Part shown: piece after piece, positions 44,345 through 55,968 of the stretch
How positions within the stretch are numbered: the first letter of the stretch is position 1
Layout of the letters: every line of letters begins with the position of its first letter
Assembly: GCA_019096065.1 (NCBI GenBank)
Contig: JAGUCH010000002.1
Coordinates: 9,560,501-9,624,500 of the forward strand
DNA length: 64,000 nucleotides
Direction: 5' to 3'
Source of the DNA: Paracyclopina nana
Lineage: Eukaryota; Arthropoda; Copepoda; Cyclopoida; Cyclopettidae
Notes under the pieces: generated by a model
Seen by the model: the letters and a program-made list of their open reading frames with translations, nothing else
The model's database searches: none
What the model was told of the DNA's origin: nothing
Position numbers and translations under genes: made by a program

Positions 44345-44436
44345 AAAAAAAGTTAAGGAATGACAGGGGTTTGAACAATAGAATCATGAATCAAGAGCAT
44401 AGAACTCTAACCATTGTGCCACAGGAACACATCTGA
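44345..44436 (-). tRNA. Second tRNA-like sequence with Pol III-type T run
   Basis: The minus strand has TGGCACAATGGTTAGAG (A-box-like), TTGTTCAAACCCC (B-box-like) and TTTTTTT just downstream. Stems are poor. It lies 60 bases from the previous tRNA-like sequence in the same orientation. Confidence 0.35.
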
Positions 44437-44527
44437 AGAAATGGATTTTAAAAGTCTATTTAATTGATCCCAAACATCTGGATGATAGCTAATGAGAGAT
44501 AGTGATATTCACATAGCAACTAAAAAC

Positions 44528-44790
44528 CGAGCAGTATTTTCTAGGCACGGGCAGCCCGGTAACTTCATTAAAACACTCATAAATCGTATTACAGAATATA
44601 AAATTGTATATTCCGAGCTGGGGCACGTAAAATAGGGTCATTAAATAGCTGACCTCGGATTTTAAAATGGAAAAACACTCGTACAATTACAGCCCTCGCA
44701 GGCTCGGGCTAGTAAAGCTGTACTCGAGTTTTCCCATTTTAAAATCCTCGCTCAGCTATTTAATGACCCTACTTTACGTGCCCCAGCTCG
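44528..44790. mobile_element. GGGGCACGTAAARTAGGGTC palindromic element, uninterrupted copy
   Basis: 44620-44786 is a near-perfect inverted repeat (GAGCTGGGGCACGTAAAATA and its complement, arms through GCTGAC/CTCGGATTTTAAAATGG). Flanking 44528-44620 (GGCAGCCCGGTAACTTCAT...) matches DNA beside the interrupted copy at 1857-2440, so the mobile unit extends beyond the palindrome. Confidence 0.75.
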
Positions 44791-44794
44791 AAAT

Positions 44795-45720
44795 AAATAA
44801 CTATTACATACTCCAATCAAGAAAAATGAAGTTAAAGTTTTGATTTACAATTGAATTGTGTAACTCTTTTAGGAAAATTCTGAATACTTCGATTCAAGCG
44901 CCATCTCTTAATGTTTTTGGTAATTAATTGATCATGATGACGTCATGGAATAATCTAACAGAATGATGGCAATATTTGAAATTGTTCAAACAGTACAGAA
45001 ATATTGAAAAATTGTCATAACATGCACAGCTTAGCCATGCTTCAAATTCACAGATCAAATTATTCAGAAAAATTGCATTTTAAAAAAATTACATGCATTG
45101 TCATTTCATATTAAGAGAAATTTGAACTATTCCATAATACAAATTAATTGTCACATAAAGTTTTGATATTAACTATGACGCAACAATCCACATACCACAT
45201 TTTCAACAGGAACTTCACATTTCAATTCGGTCTCTGCACATTTCGATTTTTCGGGTGGGGAAAGTATTGAGCTGAACTATTTTTGTGAGCTTCTTTATGT
45301 TTAACGTTACCGATTTAGGTTCCCGCCTAAGACACGAATGAATATTCTAAGGAAGGAAAAGGCTACTCATTTATCATTTGAGCTAGACACGTACCCAATT
45401 CTTATCTTCATCAAAACTCAGGTTCCGACAGCGGAAGTCTTATGACTTATCTGGATCAAAATTGCAACATACAAGCCGCCATAAAAATTATAGCCTCATT
45501 TCTAGAACAAGCTCAATTGAGATACAGATAAGAAGGCAGATAGTTCGAATTTCAAAGAGCATTTGTAATTTTCTTTTAGTGATCTTGTTTAGCAAATTAC
45601 ATCGAGTAAGAAATTCCCCAAGCAAGCCAACAAACATGTCATCTTACATTTCAAAATGGACCTACATTACATGCGAGTAATTGGACAGTCTTAAAATGCT
45701 TTTATAATATGCTTAGCTTT
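44795..45720. other. AT-rich intergenic DNA, nothing recognised
   Basis: No coding or repeat feature that can be supported. Confidence 0.4.
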
Positions 45721-45724
45721 CTCT

Positions 45725-45945
45725 GGCCCTGTTCACCTGCAATATTATCAGCAAAATAACGCGCGATATTATGCTGATATTTGCAAATATCAGGCACTTG
45801 CACAATCATTTTTCAGATTTTGACTTCGGAATCGATATATTGGTACCAAAAGCCATCCTACTCCAATAATAAAATTCTCAGTTTCTCAGTATTTCTCTTC
45901 AATATTTTGCCAAAATAACGGCCATAATAAGCAGGTGAACAGGCC
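45725..45945. mobile_element. Hairpin MITE with GGCCCTGTTCACCT ends
   Basis: About 221 bp, a close relative of 19179-19402, with arms around TTGGTACCAAAAGCCATCC and ending AGGTGAACAGGCCCT. Confidence 0.8.
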
Positions 45946-46139
45946 CTCTATTTGCTCTCCTAAAATATGGTCTTTGCAAATGCCATGTTGCTTTTAAAGT
46001 ATTTATTCTTGCTCTCAGGCTGTTCTTGCGGTAACGGTTTCATCTATTAGCGTATCGTAAGCGTTTTCCTCGCTACAGTTCATGATGTAGGATTTTCAAA
46101 AGCAAGGTGTTTTGTGAAATGATGGTAGCAATATTATTT

Positions 46140-46560
46140 GATTGGTTTTGTGCCCTCTGGATAAGGATTGGGATACCAATTTTGTGAAGGCCTTGCAGAG
46201 AACATGAACAAGCTGTTTCATCTGTCACTATCATCACAGAACAAACGAGCTCGCGAATGATTCTAGGTTCATTTATGTCTGGGACTGGTCAAATAATGAT
46301 CAGATGTCTTAGAACTTTTTATCTTCAGCCTGCGCTATCATTTATAGAGACACAATCAACAAATTGATGCAATATCACCGTAAAAATGCCCTCATTAAGT
46401 CAAGCCAAACTGCAGCCTTTATTTGTTGCACATGAGCACTATCATTGCCAAAATCTTGTTCAACGTGGAGGCTAGGCCGGTTACACTTTGTGACTGAGGC
46501 TTGTGTGATAATTACTCATATTTCGTCCTTACCAGAACTTTGGAAGGTTATGGAAGCATT
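46140..46560 (+). pseudogene. Decayed 7TM receptor related to the gene at 38754-40458
   Basis: Nucleotide similarity to exon 2 of the intact receptor is visible in order: GGATTGGGATACCAATTTTGTGAAGG (compare 39991), CAATATCACCGTAAAAATGCC followed by CAAGCCAAACTGCAGC (compare 40227-40275), and ATTACTCATATTTCGTCCTTACCAGAACTTTGGAAG (compare 40394-40431). The frame shifts several times and includes stops. Exon 1 is not seen. It is a duplicated and inactivated gene copy. Confidence 0.75.
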
Positions 46561-46569
46561 TTTTGCTCA

Positions 46570-47733
46570 GATAATATGCTTTTCGCACAAAAAATGACGT
46601 ACGTAGCACTTGATATTTTCTCTAAGTGTTCCCAACCTGCTACAAAAAACCCGCATTTGAATTATTTGATCCCAAGCATATTGTGTCATTCCTTGACCTT
46701 ATTTTAAAAAAACTTGACAAATATGCTAATTTCCTTCTCTTTTAGGAATGTACAACACTAACGTTGTAACAGACTTAAGCCTCATAAGTAGGCAAAACAA
46801 ACACAATACTCACCACTTAGAAGATAATGAATACTCAAGATCGAATGGCCTCGCCTCTAAGAACTTCATATTCTTTCTTGACCATCAGCTTATAAACCCA
46901 ATATGCATCTTGGAGGTAGAACCAAATGTTTTGAGGTCGTAAGTCAAGCCAGTGCATTGGCAAGGGAGAACTAAGCAGATTCTTCAAAGCGCCATGATTT
47001 AGTTAGCGAAGCACGTTTGAAGATTTTTCTTTTTCTTCACATCGGAAACAGAAAGGGAATATTCTCACGAAAGACGATATTAACTTTGCCCAAAGAATTT
47101 TTCATCGTGTGGAAATGGAAACTAGGGCGGTCCACCATAAAAAAGTTTTCTCGTTTTCATATGCTTCATGGAAGATGATGTGGGAAAGAGGCTCCATTCT
47201 CTATTTGCATCTATTATACAGCATCATGTGGGTTAGTAGTAGGATAAGTAAGTCACCGTGACGCTGAGTGCAGCCACCTACTTATGGCAAGTATTTGACC
47301 AAGCTTAGCTCCTTTTCAAAGAAAATCAATTTTGACATTGTATGACTGTTGAAAAATGCGACAAACTTTCTTAGCGCAGTGCCAATAATTGCTCCAATAG
47401 GCTTAGTCACGCAAACACGGCTGCTGCATGGGAACGAAGGGGAAATAGATGGATCATTAAATGGACAAAGTGGCAAGCAACAGCAGCAGCGTAGTCACCA
47501 CCACCAACTCAAACTAGATTGTTCAGCCTTGACAAATGCAGCAAATGGAGGCCTTCTAGCTGAAAGATTTAGAAAGCACTTTTGTCATCTCTCGCAGCGT
47601 TTGGCATTGAGACAATTCATTGTCATTCGCATCAGCTTCTCTAGGGGAATAGTTGTTCCCTGGGAATTTCCCCCAATAATAGTGATCGACGGAGAGGAGC
47701 ACGATATTCACATGGATGCTTCGTCGTTGTTTG
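46570..47733. other. Intergenic DNA and 3' flank of the JmjC gene
   Basis: No recognisable gene. The opening on + at 47349-47744 has no known domain and lies mostly in the 3' flank of the JmjC gene. Confidence 0.4.
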
Positions 47734-49062
47734 TCAGTTTATAAGCCCCATGCGGAGCCACTCTTCAAGTAGCTCCTGAGCTCTCGAATCAACGAGTGCA
47801 TTACGCTGCAGATGGACACCGACCTCCTGCACATTAGAGTCGTCCACAAAATTGCCTGATACAGCCACTGATGTTTCCAAGTTTTCCACACGGTGTGGGC
47901 ACCCTGATGGAACAAATAGGACCTGACCGGGCCGTAGAATCACAGAATAAGGCTGTAGTTGGTCTTGGCACTCGGTAATGTCAATGTCAAATACAGGGTC
48001 GAAGCTATCGATGTAGCGAGGCTTCAAAAGGCCGACTTGGTCTCTGCTGAAGAAAGTCCATTTTTTGGCACCGCTCAAAAGACCCATCCAAAAGTTGGAA
48101 CCGAAAGCGTCGACATGCAGCTCGCTCACAGTTCCCGCAGGGGACACGAATAAACTTGGCCAACTTGATTTGTAGAGAAGTGAAGTAGCTCTCTTCAAAT
48201 AGTCGTTCTCAAAGTAGGGCGGAATGGTGAGTTGCGAGTTTAATTTAGGACAATAAAGGGGAAGACTCCAGTCAAACAAGCAGGCATCCTTCTCAGAGCC
48301 ATCTTTCAAATTGGCCAAAAAGTCTCGGAAACAAGACCTGATGGATGAAGTTTCTAGACGGGCCCATTCAGTGGAGTCTGTTCTTCGGTACTTTAAGGGG
48401 ACAAGCAAGTGGCCAGCAACTTCACTGAGGTGATCAAGTGTCCAAGTTTTTTTACCAGCCAATGTCAGCCCCTCTATGACAACCGGCTTTCGAAGGCGCG
48501 CAAACTTTTCCATGAATTGCTCTACAGTCAAATTATTTGCATGAACAACTTTGACATCGTTTTCTGGTCTTTCTTGAATGGCGGGCAGCTGGAGATGGCT
48601 ATTTTGCAGATGAGTTATGGTGCATATTCTCAGTACTTCTGCTTGATTTACAGACAGGGATCGCAAGTAGGCCAAATTTTCTCTAACGTCAAGGCTTTCG
48701 TGTAAATGTCTCATTTGTAACATTTTCAGGCATTGATTTGCACAACTGCAGGCCACCTTTGATTCCTCTAATAAATGGTAAATGGTAGTGGCAGTGTAGA
48801 GATCCGTCCAAGAATTCGTTGACAACTTTTTGACATGCGACTCGAGGAATTCTCGTGCGTCGTCACGTTTAGAAATGGCCCTCAATATGGCAAAAGGAGA
48901 TTGAGATTTCACAGCCAAATCAGTTTTCTGAGCACTTGGCAGTCTTCGCCACCAAGAGGATAAAAGTTTTTGAGCTGTCACCAAGTCAGCATCCTCATCG
49001 CCATCTTCTTCGTAACTCCTCTTCATTTTCGCGAGATTTTCAAAAATGTGTTTACATTTCAT
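47734..49062 (-). CDS. JmjC-domain 2-oxoglutarate/Fe(II) oxygenase, intronless
   Basis: A single exon of 442 residues from ATG 49062 (an alternative Met at 49026). The N-terminal 150 residues are helical. Then VEQFMEKFARLRKPVVIEGL begins a cupin-like JmjC fold. The iron-binding triad is visible as HVD (about 316-318, SELHVDAFGSNFW) and a distal His in GCPHRVEN (about 389), with GAKKWTFF supplying the Lys expected for cosubstrate binding and LRPGQVLFVPSGCPH typical of JMJD5/HSPBAP1-type hydroxylases. Domain order resembles JMJD5/KDM8-like proteins, but exact orthology is open. The start codon is 578 bases from the divergent zinc-finger gene. Confidence 0.82.
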   Translation of the reverse strand: MKCKHIFENLAKMKRSYEEDGDEDADLVTAQKLLSSWWRRLPSAQKTDLAVKSQSPFAILRAISKRDDAREFLESHVKKLSTNSWTDLYTATTIYHLLEESKVACSCANQCLKMLQMRHLHESLDVRENLAYLRSLSVNQAEVLRICTITHLQNSHLQLPAIQERPENDVKVVHANNLTVEQFMEKFARLRKPVVIEGLTLAGKKTWTLDHLSEVAGHLLVPLKYRRTDSTEWARLETSSIRSCFRDFLANLKDGSEKDACLFDWSLPLYCPKLNSQLTIPPYFENDYLKRATSLLYKSSWPSLFVSPAGTVSELHVDAFGSNFWMGLLSGAKKWTFFSRDQVGLLKPRYIDSFDPVFDIDITECQDQLQPYSVILRPGQVLFVPSGCPHRVENLETSVAVSGNFVDDSNVQEVGVHLQRNALVDSRAQELLEEWLRMGLIN

Positions 49063-49640
49063 AGCGCAACATTATAGGGCAAAAGTCAACTCAACCTTTT
49101 TAGTATTGTTACGGGGCTGCAATCAGCCCAAATTGAAGTACGTACTTATTCTTTGCCGATTCTGCCGAGAACGTGGCGTCTGCAGTCGGAGAATGAACTT
49201 TTCCATTCCTGAGCGCGTCAGAAACACTGGCGGCGTCGAGCAGAGTAGATTGGGGCTTATATTTTGCTCAATCGGAATGGATTATGGCCGTAAAGAAGAC
49301 TTGAATCCATAACAATGTGAAGGAGCACCCGGCAATGAAAAACAAATCCACTTTAAAAGGATCCTGCATTCATTGGAAATTGAAAAAAAGCTCAACTTAT
49401 GCAACAACAACAGCCAGAAAAGGTGTGCTTGAGGCAGATTTCGATGCTGTTGCAACTTTGCTCGCCATTTGGCTGATCACGGCAGTCGAGAAATTGGAAT
49501 TGAAAGCAAAATAAAAGCAAAAGAAGCGGCTCTAATCTCTCTCCAAAGGCCTACCCCTTATCGACGCATATCCGCGTAGCCTCCAGAAAAGTGAAAACAC
49601 GCAAATAATGGGGTTTGGCGGCTGATCAAGTTCGATCAAG
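49063..49640. promoter_or_regulatory. Divergent promoter region, JmjC and zinc-finger genes
   Basis: 578 bases separate the two oppositely directed start codons, with no gene between them. A shared bidirectional promoter is inferred. Confidence 0.45.
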
Positions 49641-51356
49641 ATGTCGTACAAAATTGATCACGACGCGAGTGAAACCATTTCGGCGGAGACCATCGAATGG
49701 CCATTTTTGAAAGCGCAGCGGGACGGTGGTGACCCTGAAGTGTCAACGGCCGCGGCCTCCGATGGTGACTCCACTCGCCACTCCTCGGATGCCAACAATG
49801 GGGGAAGCTCGAGCAATTCGAGTCACTACGAGATTGTCGTCTCCCACAATGACGTCCCGTCCTCCACCACAAACTTTAGCCCGGCTACCGCCGGCAGCCA
49901 CCAGTTCGAAACTTGTCTCATTTCCAATGCAGAATTGGCCGCTCTTGCCAACGGTGATGTCAAGATCGAAGCCAATGACTCGGGTCGCATCCATTATTCG
50001 GCCTCGGATGCGGTCCACTACTTCGATCCGGAAGCCTCGTTGGCCTCAGTCGACTCGGAGGAGCAACAGAGACTCATCAAGGTGTACCAGACAGCCATGG
50101 AGAGCGGCGACAACAAGCTCATCACCGTGTACGAAATCAAGCCCGACGATGAGTCCTCCGCATTTCACCACCTCGACGGAACCGGTTCTGATCGGGACGT
50201 CATGGTGGAGATTGTCCACTCTCCCGACGACGAGCAGCTCCTGAGGTCAGTCACCGATGATGGCACTCTGGTGCTCCCATCCTCCATGAGCTCGACGTTG
50301 TCCTTCGTTTCCGCGCCCACGACCACTGTGGCTGAGCTGAGGTGCACCCTCTGCGGCTTTGTCAGCTTTGCACGCGACGAAATCGCCGAGCACTGTCAGA
50401 CCGCCCACGACCTCTTCCTTTGCCAGACCTGCAACTTGGTCTTTAAACGGAAACCGAGCCTGCAAGCCCACGCAAAGGCCAAGCACGGCCAGACGCTGCC
50501 CTCCATAGTTACCACCTCTAGCTTGTCGACCAACTCGAGGAGTCGGGCGACTGGACGGGTGGCCAAGCGGCGGTCAGTGGCCACGGCCTCTGCCACATCC
50601 CTCAGCCACCTAACTGCGGGACGGCGGACGCTGAACACTACCAACTTCGAGATGATGTCTGACATCAAGGACATTCTCTCGAAAAACAAGGCTGTGCTGC
50701 CAGTGCTGGCTCATTCGGCGCCCTCAACACCCTCCGGCTCTGGGATGGCTTCGACGTCGAGCGGGGCCCGCAGGGTGGGGAATATGGTGAGGGGCAAGCA
50801 GGGTGGAAAACGGGCATCCGCTCATGACTGGGCGCGGGTTGGCAGCCTCACGGCCCAGCAGCAGCAACAGTTGATGCTCGACTCGAGGCTGAGTGACCCA
50901 GTGACGCGGAACCAGTTCAACACCGAGTTCGCCAAGAAGATCACATCACATGGCATTGGAGCCGAGGTGCTCGGGCTCTCCGAGGAGAGACTTCCCGCCA
51001 AGAAGGGCACGTTTCGGCTGGACATCAAAGAACGAGTATTAGAAAATGGCGAGGCCGTGCCGGTTGGAACGTTATCGTCGGCCGCTGGTAAACGAGGCGA
51101 CGGAGGCATGCCCGACAACGTGGATGTGTTCTACTCGTATGACATTGTGGACACGAAACAGAGCGCACCTGACGGAGGCTGCTTGGTGATTTGTGGTCTT
51201 TGCAACTTTGGCAACGCTCGCATTGAGAACGTACTCTTCCACTGTGAGATTGATCACAAGCAGTACTATTGTCACAACAAGCGTTGCCAGAACGGATTCT
51301 CCTCCTGGGACAGTTTGATGCGGCACATGAAGACGATACACAAAAAGGACAAGTGA
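49641..51356 (+). CDS. C2H2 zinc-finger protein, intronless
   Basis: A single exon of 571 residues starting MSYKIDHDASETISAET. The first third is acidic and Ser/Thr-rich. Two adjacent C2H2 fingers lie at about 233-278 (LRCTLCGFVSFARDEIAEHCQTAH and FLCQTCNLVFKRKPSLQAHAKAKH). A low-complexity Ser/Arg-rich linker follows. The C terminus has another Cys/His pair of fingers, LVICGLCNFGNARIENVLFHCEIDH and YYCHNKRCQNGFSSWDSLMRHMKTIH, the second with an atypical Cys spacing. It is a likely DNA- or RNA-binding nuclear factor. No orthologue is recognised. Confidence 0.85.
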   Translation: MSYKIDHDASETISAETIEWPFLKAQRDGGDPEVSTAAASDGDSTRHSSDANNGGSSSNSSHYEIVVSHNDVPSSTTNFSPATAGSHQFETCLISNAELAALANGDVKIEANDSGRIHYSASDAVHYFDPEASLASVDSEEQQRLIKVYQTAMESGDNKLITVYEIKPDDESSAFHHLDGTGSDRDVMVEIVHSPDDEQLLRSVTDDGTLVLPSSMSSTLSFVSAPTTTVAELRCTLCGFVSFARDEIAEHCQTAHDLFLCQTCNLVFKRKPSLQAHAKAKHGQTLPSIVTTSSLSTNSRSRATGRVAKRRSVATASATSLSHLTAGRRTLNTTNFEMMSDIKDILSKNKAVLPVLAHSAPSTPSGSGMASTSSGARRVGNMVRGKQGGKRASAHDWARVGSLTAQQQQQLMLDSRLSDPVTRNQFNTEFAKKITSHGIGAEVLGLSEERLPAKKGTFRLDIKERVLENGEAVPVGTLSSAAGKRGDGGMPDNVDVFYSYDIVDTKQSAPDGGCLVICGLCNFGNARIENVLFHCEIDHKQYYCHNKRCQNGFSSWDSLMRHMKTIHKKDK

Positions 51357-51615
51357 TTTTACTTCTATATTGTTATTCGCACGAGGAACGGATTCTCGCC
51401 TAGATGCAGTGCATTACTCTCTTCGAGCTCGGACTACATTTGTGTCGCCTGGTTGCCTGAGGCTGCTCAGGCAAGAACGATTCTTTCTTTATTTTCTCTA
51501 TATGCAAGTCGTGTAACAACTGCTGCGGCTCCTACGATTTCTGTGTCTGCGTCGCGACAGACCTGGTATCTCGTCTGTTAGGCCATATAAATCGGAATAA
51601 TAAGTCGGAAAGATA

Positions 51616-53477
51616 TTAACTAACTACAATTGCTTCAGTGTTGGGCGCCGTGACATGATGCATGCCACGTTTTTTCGACTCGTTACGCTCGCAGTCCTCC
51701 ACAGTGTTCGGCAGTGGTTTGCCCGCGGTTTCGGGCAGCATCAGGGACAAAGCTGCCGAAATGAGTGCACTCGATCCAAACAGGACGGTAGGGATATTGA
51801 TGTTGATTTCTGCCAAGTTGCCCACCGTGTTGGCCAGAACCCCTCCAATCCGAGCAACCAGGGAACAAGACCCTAGGCTCGCGTTTCTGCATAAGCATGT
51901 TGTGTTAGCAGCTATTTTAAAGCGCGTAGCGTTCTCGGTATACCTGATGTTGGTAGGAAATAATTCTGGCGTGTACAGCCATATGATGGCGAAAGTTGTC
52001 GATATGAACAAATTGCCAATCATGGCCATAAGGACTATAGGCCAATCACCGGGGTACACTCCCCTTTCGAAAGCCAGCATCATGAGAAAAGCCACTCCTC
52101 CGAGCGCAATGCATATGACATATGGCCATCTGCGGCCGGCCTTTATAAGGAGAACCATGGCAAGTGTTTTGGCAGGAAAGTCGAGGGCACTGGGAAAGCA
52201 ATAATTGAAAGAACAATTCGTTCATTTTATATAGTTGGCAAAGTCATTACGCGCCAATCATGAAATTGGTGAAGAGGCCCCCGGTGAGGGACTGCCAATT
52301 GAGGGAAAGGCCATAGAGGATGAAGCTGTTGGCGAACCAGTTGAAGTACATGATGAGGGCCCTTCGACGCAATATAGCGTGGCGGAAAAGGTCGAGAAAC
52401 CCGAGCTGCTCGCCGTACTCGGCCTTGAGCTCGCTCTCTGATTTGGGGATTGCAATCAGGTCCAGCTTTGCCTGCGTCTCCTCGTTGAGGGTGCCATTTT
52501 TGGCCGCGGCCTCCTCAAGGATCCCTTTGGCCTCGTCCATTTTCACCTTTTTGTTGGTGGCGAGCAGCCAGCGCGGGCTTTCAGGCAAAAAGTTGATGAG
52601 GATGGGGGTGAAAATGTGCATTGCAGACAAAACTTGCAAAATAACCCTCCAATCTCGCGCTACGTAGGCAATGAGCGGGACCAACAATCTGTGTGGTAGC
52701 AGACAAAAGCTGTTAGGAAATGCATTAATCTTACGGAGCCCGCGCGAGAGGATCACCTTCCGATAGGCCATGCATAATTCATGCCCATTCCAACAAAAGT
52801 CTTCCATCTTCCTGACACAGATTCCATGGCCCAGACGAAGCACACTGTGTACACTCCAATAGCTGCCATGCCTAAAATTGGCGCAGAGAACAGCGCATTA
52901 GCTATAATTTTAGTTGTCAATTTCGGAGACACATTGGGGGAAGTTAATCAATTAAGGACTGTCTGTCGCTCTCACCTGTGAGAAACCAAATGATAACAAA
53001 TGAGACAAAAGTTGGCATGGTGGCTGCCAAGATGCCGCATCCGAAAAGCAGTTGTGCCATCAAGACGATGGCAGCCTTTCGCCCATATCGATCCGAAATG
53101 AGGCCGGAGCCAAAGGTGCCAGTGGCGAAGCCCACAAAAAATGTCATCTTACCCAAGGTTGCCAAATAGGCCTCATCACAGACCAGGCCCCACTCAGAGA
53201 TGATGGTGGCCTTCCAAAAGCTATGATCAAACTCGTAGCCGCTCACGCAGTCGTCCCGACAAGCAGCCTTATTTATGGTCAAGTTGGCTCCCATGGGACC
53301 TCCAGAAGCGTCATCAGAGCACCAGTAGTCTGAGTTGGCCGCCATAAAAACTGAGGAATAAATGTGGCCAAGTCCGGGGATTCCAATGAAGAAAACAAGA
53401 GCAATGTTCTGCATATGCCATCTGCCCATCTCCCCGATGATCTCGGTGATCTTGTCTTTTGGCCGTTTCATACTCAT
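51616..53477 (-). CDS. SLC22-type organic ion transporter (MFS), five exons
   Basis: Minus-strand exons 53477-52976, 52871-52757, 52688-52251, 52189-51944 and 51886-51616 give 523 residues, the usual SLC22 length. TM1 (IALVFFIGIPGLGHIYSSVF) is followed by a large extracellular loop with Cys residues (YWCSDD, AACRDDC). Then come the MFS loop GLISDRYGRKAAIV, the LPESPRWLL motif after TM6, a cytoplasmic helix, and YTPELFPTNIRN...GSCSLVARIGGVLA near TM10-11, a strong SLC22 signature. It ends LPETAGKPLPNTVED. Two introns are 57 and 61 nt. A plasma-membrane transporter of organic cations, anions or carnitine; the substrate cannot be told. The gene converges on the zinc-finger gene. Confidence 0.88.
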
Positions 53478-55630
53478 TGCTGCAGATCATATCATACACT
53501 GGAGATTCTTCAACAATGCCTACTCGGGCCCGCGCTCGTTCGTGCCTGCATCGGTGACTTGGGGCGGATCAATTTTTGATGCCACCAACTGGCCTTCAAA
53601 GCTTCATCGTTTTCAGCTTTACCGTGCTCGCGCTAACTTGAACGCAATTTATATGCTTTGCGGCATCAATAGCACTTTATTTTTCTAAAAAAAGGTGGAT
53701 TTTAAAGTGGAGAAAATATGAAAAAAACCGAAAGTTATCGTTGGTTGAGCCAATTTAGAAAACAATTACACCAAGCAGAATTGGAATTTGGGGCTTCAAA
53801 AATTCCCAAAAGAGAAAAAAATAATGGTTTTGAGCAGACTTCGCTGCCCTCTAAGCTATTTTAATTTTTCCAAGCAGATATAGTATATTTAAAAAATCGC
53901 ATCAACGGTAAGTGCGTTACAGAAGCAGCGTTTGCGTTTGCAGGAAATTTCACCTTTATATAAACGATTAAAGTTATGCGGCGGTCGTGGGATATTGAAA
54001 GTAGAATGCTTGCTGATTTTTTGATGGCCCGTCCATGAGATTAATTGACGTGTCATCTACATGTACCTATTTTTTATTATTTTTGTGTGCTCATTAACAC
54101 AATCGGCTAAATAAAAAAGTAATAGCTTTGCAATTTCTCAAACCTATGCAATAAAGGACGTATCTAATTTTCCATTCTCTCAAATGGCCTTAGGAAAAAG
54201 CTAAAAACATGCTTAAAAAGCAAAGTTACGGTAACTTTGGGCCAAGTTAAATATATAAGCACGTTCCTTATTTTTAACATTGTAAATTGCTCAATAGTCC
54301 ACTATTCCACTTTTGTAACATGATTTTGATTTCTTGGAAGATTGCTTTTCATTACTAACGCTCGTAACATCAGAATAAGCTCCTTAAGAAAATACGTAGG
54401 ATCAAAATGGCGAAATGTTTGTAACTTCAAATTCGAAAGTGCTCTTGTGAATTTTAGAATTTTTCTCAGCATACTAGCTACTTTATTTCCACACTGCTTT
54501 GAAATAGAATAGTGCCCACCAAATTCCTAGGTCCAAGGTTTCAGTTCCCTCTTTTTTTTAATACTACACTTTAAAATATCTTTTAAAAGGTAACTAAAGC
54601 AATTACATAATTTTTTTTGCTTTTTTCGAGATCAGATCGCACAGATCAAGACATTTCATATGCATGCATAGTTTGTTAAAGCTAGATTGACGCTTTGTGC
54701 AAACACGTAAAAGCGCCAATTGCAGTTCATATCTATTAAAAATAAATCAAGAATGATAATCGATCGTAAAGAAACAAGTTTAACTTGATTTCAAACATTG
54801 CAATAAATATAGCAATATTTGATGAAACGGCTTAGATTGATTTCGAGGCCGGCGCCACTTGCAATTCAAACTGATACATTACTTTGAAGCGGCTTTCGTC
54901 CGATAAATTAATTGCTTTTATAGTCTTTTGCATTTTTATAATTAAACAGATGATTCCGTAGCATTCATAGATTTTCTTGGATCTCTACCTTAAAATAGCC
55001 GAACTAACATAATGACAAATCTAAACACTACGCTCAGTTTGTTTGGTCGCAAACCTAACTTAGATAAATTCAGCATGTAGATTATATTTTCTGACAAGCA
55101 TTATATTGATTCAGGAGCGCAATTTTTTCTTTTTTTCCTTTGAAATTGTACTTTTAACATTAAGGATAATTCAAACTGTTTCACAAAAAACATGCAGTTT
55201 ATTCTGTCCAGTAAAACATTATGCCATAATTTCGGCAGTAATTTGTGGGTGAACCGGGCCTAAATCAATTTCTAGTGCCCGAAACTACATAAAAACTGGT
55301 GCCACTTCACCAGCTCATTTTAAAGGGAAAAGTACAAAATAGGCCCTCCTTATAATTTAGAAATGCAGAAAATGTTATTTCAATGACACTTGTTCATATA
55401 TGCTTACTTTTAAATTCAGTTGAACTGATCACACTATTACACTTTTAGCTACTTTTTGCTACGCATTGTATCAAGTGAATTTACGCCTAATCTTATTTAC
55501 TGAATGGCGCCGGAAATTGATTTGGCCATTTATATACCCTTGATGCAGGGTTGAAGAGGTTTCAAAAAATGTAAGTAGTTGTGGTGATCGAATTCATCTT
55601 GGTTAGGGTGGCTACCACCATACTGTGACA
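53478..55630. other. Long AT-rich intergenic DNA, no gene recognised
   Basis: Includes the promoter side of the SLC22 gene (about 53478-53700). The remainder has no clear repeat arms or coding signal. Confidence 0.45.
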
Positions 55631-55968
55631 GAAGCCCGGTATCAACATGGAAAATCAGGATAGTCAGGAGACGTAACTTGACTTTTTAGCATAGTCAGGT
55701 CACAGCTAGCTCGCGCGCTCAGCTCAACCTGACTTAACTGGTTTACCGTACTATACTATGCCCCACCAGAACTTAGGTTCCCGATTCGAGAACGAATGTT
55801 ACACGATTCCTCCAAAGTAGGTATTCGGTAAAGAATCGTTCTACGATTTTGTCTCGATTAGTCGGTTAATTTGACTCAAAGAAATAATCGTTTATGATTA
55901 TTACTCGAATTCTTGGCAAAGAATCTTTAACACAAATCTCGATAAACATTCTTCGATGAATATTACTT

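Noticed and set aside
47349-47744. 131-codon opening on +
   Set aside because: No domain, Gln/His run from CAGCAG repeats, and position in the 3' flank of the JmjC gene.
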